8,150 nt of DNA from JALOAT01 sp050179875 (GTDB taxonomy: Bacteria > Pseudomonadota > Gammaproteobacteria > Thiohalomonadales > Thiohalomonadaceae), in assembly GCA_050179875.1 (NCBI GenBank), contig JBFXES010000141.1, forward strand, positions 1-8,150. The letters run 5' to 3'. A program made the position numbers and the translations under genes. Shown here in pieces: positions 5,295 to 8,150 of this stretch; position 1 is the stretch's first letter, and each line of letters opens with the position of its first letter. The notes under the pieces were generated by a model. The model did not search any database and had not been told where the DNA came from. It was given only the letters and a program-made list of their open reading frames with translations.

Positions 5295-5821
5295 GCGGTG
5301 GCCTCCAGCAGTTCACGGGCCTTGTCGAAGTACGCCAGGCGGTCGGCTAGGCCATTCATGCCGCCGTTGATGCGGCGGGTGATGAGGCCAAACTGCCAGG
5401 CATCGGCCAGGGCGTTGAGATTGCGGCTGGCCCAATACCAGGCGGCAGACAGGCAGGCAGCCTCAGGCTGCTCGAGCAGTTCTGGTGTTTCCAGTAGGCG
5501 CTCGTCGCCGTACAGGGCGCGCGAGCATTCGCGGTAGTTCGCGCGCCCGGTGATCTGGATCAGGCCGCGGCCCTTGAAGCGTCGACCATCGCCGCGCTGG
5601 AGGTTGCCGAGGTCGCGCCTGCCTTCATAGGCATCGCCGCTGGCAAGCTCCAGCGTGTAGCGCAGGCGCCCGCTCTCGTGCATGACCTGGGCAAGGAAGG
5701 CGGCGGCGCGGGCCGGCGTGTTGATCTCAAACCGCTCCATGGCCTGCACCATCGGAGCGATGAACTGGGCTGCGCGGCGCTTGCTGCCGCACAAGTCTGC
5801 AAGCTGCTGTTCACTGATCAT
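5291..5821 (-). CDS. Endolysin, glycoside hydrolase family 19 (chitinase-like lysozyme)
   Basis: A 176-residue GH19 endolysin that cleaves the glycan strands of peptidoglycan. Visible family elements, in order: AFLAQVMHESGRLRY (41-55) with the first catalytic Glu at 49; YEGRRDLGN (65-73) with the likely second catalytic Glu at 66; GDGRRFKGRGLIQITGRANY (77-96), the GH19 substrate-cleft signature; an aromatic WYW at 128-130; and ITRRINGGMNGLADR (147-161). There is no signal peptide or N-terminal membrane anchor, so export should depend on the holin. The position corresponds to P2 gene K, but P2 K belongs to a different lysozyme type as far as I recall, so I give no symbol. CGGAG stands about eight bases before the ATG at 5821. 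Its TGA overlaps the next small ORF as ATGA. Confidence 0.93.
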   Translation of the reverse strand: MISEQQLADLCGSKRRAAQFIAPMVQAMERFEINTPARAAAFLAQVMHESGRLRYTLELASGDAYEGRRDLGNLQRGDGRRFKGRGLIQITGRANYRECSRALYGDERLLETPELLEQPEAACLSAAWYWASRNLNALADAWQFGLITRRINGGMNGLADRLAYFDKARELLEATA

Positions 5822-6161
5822 GATCGGTACTCCGCTGGTTGGGCTGGCGGCGGATGAAGCTGAGCGGGTCGCGCTTGAACATCTCAGAGAGGGCGATCAG
5901 GCCGGGGATGATGTTCATGGCCGTCAGCCCCAGGAAGAAGGCGACGGCGTTCTCGGTGGCGGGGCCGAGGGCAAGCCAGTGCACGATGATGGGCGTGCCG
6001 TAACCGGCCACGGCGGCGCCGGTGAATACGGCGATGACGCGGCCCCACAGGGTCAGGTCGTCGATGAACCGCAGGCTGACGATGCCGCCCACGGCTCCGG
6101 CGATTAAGGTGCCAATCTTCATGCCGAGATATGCGCTTGCAGTGGTGGCCGGTTCCGTCAT
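5811..6161 (-). CDS. Putative holin (three-TM membrane protein)
   Basis: A 116-residue integral membrane protein with three predicted transmembrane segments at about residues 15-32, 40-62 and 70-92, followed by a charged, Arg-rich tail from residue 95 (FKRDPLSFIRRQ). It lies directly between tail gene X and the endolysin, the position of holin gene Y in P2, so it most likely permeabilises the inner membrane at the programmed lysis time and lets the endolysin out. I do not recognise strong sequence similarity to P2 GpY, so the call rests on topology and position. The ATG at 6161 is preferred: it begins two bases after the X stop and has GGGA about seven bases upstream. A GTG at 6173 in frame would add four residues and overlap X. 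The stop overlaps the endolysin start by 11 bases. Confidence 0.75.
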   Translation of the reverse strand: MTEPATTASAYLGMKIGTLIAGAVGGIVSLRFIDDLTLWGRVIAVFTGAAVAGYGTPIIVHWLALGPATENAVAFFLGLTAMNIIPGLIALSEMFKRDPLSFIRRQPNQRSTDHDQ

Positions 6162-6163
6162 GT

Positions 6164-6373
6164 TTAATCCCACAGGTTGATGAGTTTTTTCACCTGCTTG
6201 ACCGGCACATCGGGCAGCGTCACGCGGGTGCCCATCGGCAGGATCGGGCCGAGGTCGGCAAGGCCGCGATTGGCCGCCAGCACCTGCTCGGTCACGCCTG
6301 CGGTGCGTCCGTAGTGGCGGTGGCAGATGAGGTCCACCGTGTCGCCCTGCTGCGCATAGACGGTCGCGGCCAT
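6164..6373 (-). CDS. X: Tail protein GpX (LysM-like)
   Basis: A 69-residue protein beginning MAATVYAQQGDTVDLICHRH, with the P2 GpX pattern: QGDT.D.IC...YGRT.GV.E.VLAAN.GLA.LG..LP.GT...LPD, ending NLWD (P2 GpX, 67 residues, ends NLWE). It is a LysM-like small tail protein needed for tail assembly, probably at the tail tube or baseplate. A longer frame reaching 6907 exists, but the true start is the ATG at 6373: it begins one base inside the L stop codon, has GGAG eight bases upstream, and gives the family length. The upstream extension merely overlaps L in another frame. Its TAA stop lies two bases before the holin ATG. Confidence 0.92.
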   Translation of the reverse strand: MAATVYAQQGDTVDLICHRHYGRTAGVTEQVLAANRGLADLGPILPMGTRVTLPDVPVKQVKKLINLWD

Positions 6374-6843
6374 CAGATCAGCTCCACGGTGGCGCGGGGC
6401 ACGCCAAGCATGGCGCGGATGGCCTCGCGGGCCTCCCTCCGCCAGCTCTCCACGGTGCCATCGAACTCGGCGGCTCGGCGATTCCCGGCCTCCGTGCTGT
6501 CGATGTCGCGGTATTGCTCCATCAACAAGGCCTTGGCGTTGGCATAGACGGCGGTGAGGTAGTGGTGCTCGAGCTCGGTCATGTCGCCGTACCGGTCCGC
6601 TGGCACGCTGGCGAGGCTGGCATACCCAAGCGCGACATGCTGTTCGCGCCAGGCGCGCAGCTCGCCATTCACGCTGATGACGGCCTCGCGCAGGGCCTGG
6701 AGCACGCGGCCATCGGTCACGGTGTCCTGCAAGCGGGTGGTGGCGCGGAAGGCGTCCACCTGCACGGCAGGGAAAAAGGCGATGTTGGCGACAACCTGCC
6801 CGGCGGTGCTGTTGGGATCCACAGTAGGGGCAAACACGCTCAT
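6373..6843 (-). CDS. L: Head completion/stabilisation protein GpL
   Basis: A 156-residue protein of the P2 GpL family (P2 GpL is about 169 residues), which binds the filled head at the portal vertex and stabilises it before tail joining. The clearest signature is YRDIDSTEAGNRRA at about residues 111-124, followed by VESWRREAREAIRAMLG, both matching the P2 pattern YRDFDTT...A and YRRLAR.A.RDLLG. The protein is mostly helical and has no membrane segment. The ATG at 6843 is preceded by AAGGTG with a five-base spacing. Its TGA stop shares one base with the ATG of X (TGATG), so the two are probably translated in a coupled way. Family membership is well supported by motif and position between M and X. 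Confidence 0.92.
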   Translation of the reverse strand: MSVFAPTVDPNSTAGQVVANIAFFPAVQVDAFRATTRLQDTVTDGRVLQALREAVISVNGELRAWREQHVALGYASLASVPADRYGDMTELEHHYLTAVYANAKALLMEQYRDIDSTEAGNRRAAEFDGTVESWRREAREAIRAMLGVPRATVELI

Positions 6844-6906
6844 ACATCACCTTGCTGAATAGGTGCGGGGTATGGGATGGGCGGAAGGCAAGGCCTGTCC
6901 GTTCCA

Positions 6907-6929
6907 TCCCCCGACCCCGCCGCGGGGGA
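6907..6929 (-). other. GC-rich hairpin in the M-L intergenic gap
   Basis: The 99-base gap 6844-6942 between M and L contains a perfect 7-bp inverted repeat, 6907-6913 pairing with 6923-6929, around a 9-base loop. On the minus-strand transcript it would lie just after the M stop codon. No run of U follows it, so it does not look like a rho-independent terminator. A second possible stem pairs 6904-6910 with 6874-6880 and shares bases 6907-6910 with the first, so the two cannot form together. It could protect or process mRNA between the genes or modulate L translation; the sequence does not decide. The remainder of the gap carries only the AAGGTG ribosome binding site of L. Confidence 0.45.
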
Positions 6930-6942
6930 GACGTGGCGAGTC

Positions 6943-7617
6943 TCAGCTCGCCTTGTCGGCTGCGGTTTGAGGTTGATCTCCGGCGGCCTTGCGCTTCATG
7001 CCTTCCAGCAGCTTTTTCACCCCGATCTTCGGGTTAAGCTCGATGGCACGCTCGAGGTAGGCCGCCGCCAGGGCGGGCACGTCCTCGCCGTAGGCCTCGC
7101 CAATGGCGCGCTTGAGCTTGGCGCGCACCTCGTCCGGCATGTCGTGGTCTTGGGTCAGGTCGTCCGCCTGCACCAGGTCCTCCACCGGCACCGCGGCACC
7201 ACGCAGGCGGGCCTCGGCGATCTCCTCGGCCAGCAGGGTGGCGGTGTCGCGGTTGTACTGCTCGGGAGTGGTGAGGCCGTGCTTGAGGGCGTAGGCGCCG
7301 ATCTTCAGGGCGCGGGCGTAGTCGCCCACGTCCACAGACCAGACCATCATGGTCATGACCACGTCGTCTTGGCGACCGGCGTCTGCGGACAGCACGCCAT
7401 CCACGTAGGCCTCGTACTCGGGAAGCATCTGCCGCTTGGCGTCGATCTTCCGCTCCACGGACTGGATACCCTTGAGCGTGCGCTTGTGGTCCGCCAGCTG
7501 CATGAGCATGAGCTCGTACAGGTTGGCGTCGACCGGGGCACCATCGTGCGCGGCAACCGAAGCGGCCTCGTGGGCCGCCAGGGTTGTTTGGAAGTGGCGC
7601 TTGGCCGGGCTGAGCAT
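6943..7617 (-). CDS. M: Terminase endonuclease (small) subunit GpM
   Basis: A 224-residue protein of the P2 GpM terminase family, which cuts cos DNA and works with the ATPase subunit GpP to package the genome into the prohead. P2 GpM is 247 residues, so the length is slightly short at the C-terminus. Features seen: an N-terminal MLSPAKRHF start like P2 (MTSPAQRH); a central QDDVVMTMMVWSVDVGDYARAL segment (about residues 82-103) matching the P2 pattern QDD..MT.M.W..D.GD...AL; ADMPDEVRAKL-like text (DMPDEVRAKLKRAIGEAYGE) near residue 160; and a C-terminal tetratricopeptide-like segment (AYLERAIELNPKIGVKKLLE) ending in a basic tail. The ATG at 7617 has AAGGA about nine bases upstream, overlapping the capsid stop. 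A 99-base gap follows before L, the largest in the window. Confidence 0.93.
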   Translation of the reverse strand: MLSPAKRHFQTTLAAHEAASVAAHDGAPVDANLYELMLMQLADHKRTLKGIQSVERKIDAKRQMLPEYEAYVDGVLSADAGRQDDVVMTMMVWSVDVGDYARALKIGAYALKHGLTTPEQYNRDTATLLAEEIAEARLRGAAVPVEDLVQADDLTQDHDMPDEVRAKLKRAIGEAYGEDVPALAAAYLERAIELNPKIGVKKLLEGMKRKAAGDQPQTAADKAS

Positions 7618-7629
7618 GGGGCTTAGTCC

Positions 7630-8150
7630 TTACGCAAAGGCCGTGCCGTTCCAGAGCTTGATATTCACCGCCGCACAGGCCGCGCCCAGGTCTTCGATCA
7701 CATAGGCCTCGTTCACCGACTCGTAGTTTTCGATGCGGTCGCGCTTCGGGTTGTCGATGATGGTGCGGCGGCGGCTGCCGGACTGGGCATAGATGCTCAG
7801 GTTAGATTCGCCATTGCCACCCAAGCGGGTGATCATGAGGGTTCGCGCCGGGAAGTACGGCACCACCTCCACGGCAAGGCCAAGGTATTTCCCGTTGGCC
7901 AGCAGCTGGGCCAGCGCATTGGCCTCAGTTGGCACTTCGGCATAGGAGCTAATCATGCCGGCGATGATCTCCTGCTCGAAGTCAGCGCTGATCAGCACCT
8001 TGAACTGGCTATCACGGGCATGCCATGGATCCAGCAGGTTGGTGCGCATGTCCGCCACCAGCGCCGCCACGTTCTTGTAGTCGGCCACCAAGGTGGCGCC
8101 GCCCGCGCCGATGCGAATCTCACCAGCGTTTGCGCCCTGCGTCATGTAGC
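7630..8150 (-). CDS. N: Major capsid protein GpN, C-terminal part (5' end outside window)
   Basis: This is the C-terminal 172 residues of a P2-family major capsid protein, which forms the icosahedral head shell after cleavage of its N-terminus. The frame stays open to the right edge: the Met codon at 8145 is preceded by an in-frame Tyr codon, so it is internal and about half of the gene (P2 GpN is about 357 residues) lies beyond the window. The strongest match is the segment NPKRDRIENYESVNEAYVIE, nearly identical in pattern to the conserved C-terminal part of P2 GpN, followed by a short tail ending in WNGTAFA. The earlier segment around LLDPWHARDSQFKVLIS also fits the family. The TAA stop overlaps the AAGGA ribosome binding site of the next gene, the terminase subunit, as expected in the packed late operon. 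Identity is secure; only the 5' extent is unknown. Confidence 0.95.
   Translation of the reverse strand, partial: YMTQGANAGEIRIGAGGATLVADYKNVAALVADMRTNLLDPWHARDSQFKVLISADFEQEIIAGMISSYAEVPTEANALAQLLANGKYLGLAVEVVPYFPARTLMITRLGGNGESNLSIYAQSGSRRRTIIDNPKRDRIENYESVNEAYVIEDLGAACAAVNIKLWNGTAFA

Noticed and set aside
4675..5316. A longer Rz start at 5316
   Set aside because: The extra 49 residues overlap the endolysin and the 42-residue ORF in another frame and would move the membrane segment away from the N-terminus. The ATG at 5169 forms an ATGA overlap.
6162..6173. GTG at 6173 as the holin start
   Set aside because: It would overlap the X stop region for only four extra residues; the ATG at 6161 follows the X stop directly with a usable GGGA site.
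6907..6929. Rho-independent terminator between M and L
   Set aside because: A stable GC stem exists, but no U-rich tract follows on the transcript, and L, X and the lysis genes must be expressed from the same late transcript.
1..8150. tRNA genes, CRISPR arrays, insertion sequences, att or cos sites
   Set aside because: I looked for these on both strands and saw nothing I could support; P2 cos and att lie near the other genome end, outside this region.

Overview
The window is part of the late structural and lysis region of a P2-like myovirus (peduovirus type), either a prophage or a free phage. All genes lie on the minus strand, so transcription runs from position 8150 down to 1. Gene order follows the P2 late map: capsid N (3' part), terminase endonuclease M, head completion L, tail X, holin, endolysin, a small membrane ORF, Rz, Rz1, a mini zinc-finger gene, tail completion R and S, baseplate V, W, J and I, a short tail-collar H protein, and the start of a separate beta-helix tail-spike gene cut by the left edge. 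No integrase, att site, bacterial flanking gene or tRNA is visible, so the prophage state cannot be decided here.

Host: the P2 backbone is high in G+C (roughly 65-70% by eye) with strong GC3 bias. This suggests a high-GC beta- or gammaproteobacterium; nothing in the window fixes the genus. The last 340 bases on the left are only about 47% G+C and code the probable receptor-binding protein, which fits a recently exchanged host-range module.

Layout: (1) 8150-6164, head and early tail genes N, M, L, X, with one 99-base gap between M and L that can form two mutually exclusive hairpins. (2) 6161-4611, a lysis cassette of three-TM holin, GH19 endolysin, 42-residue one-TM protein, Rz and out-of-frame Rz1, packed by ATGA or longer overlaps. 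The 42-residue ORF sits exactly where P2 carries lysA. (3) 4636-4427, a 69-residue protein with a DksA/TraR-like DxxDxA start and four or five zinc-ligand cysteines, starting at TTG behind a strong ribosome binding site. (4) 4430-3512, tail completion R and S. (5) 3511-3452, a 60-base gap at the position of the P2 V-operon late promoter, holding an inverted repeat. (6) 3451-357, baseplate V-W-J-I and the H anchor. (7) 340-1, the 5' part of a tail-spike gene.

Together the genes build and fill the head (N, M, L), complete the tail (X, R, S), form the baseplate and spike (V, W, J, I), attach the receptor-binding protein (H and the left-edge gene) and release progeny through cytoplasmic membrane, peptidoglycan and outer membrane (holin, endolysin, Rz/Rz1). 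The backbone is conventional. The points worth a second look are the 42-residue membrane ORF, the mini DksA/TraR-like protein, the split tail fibre with its GC step, and the two structured gaps.
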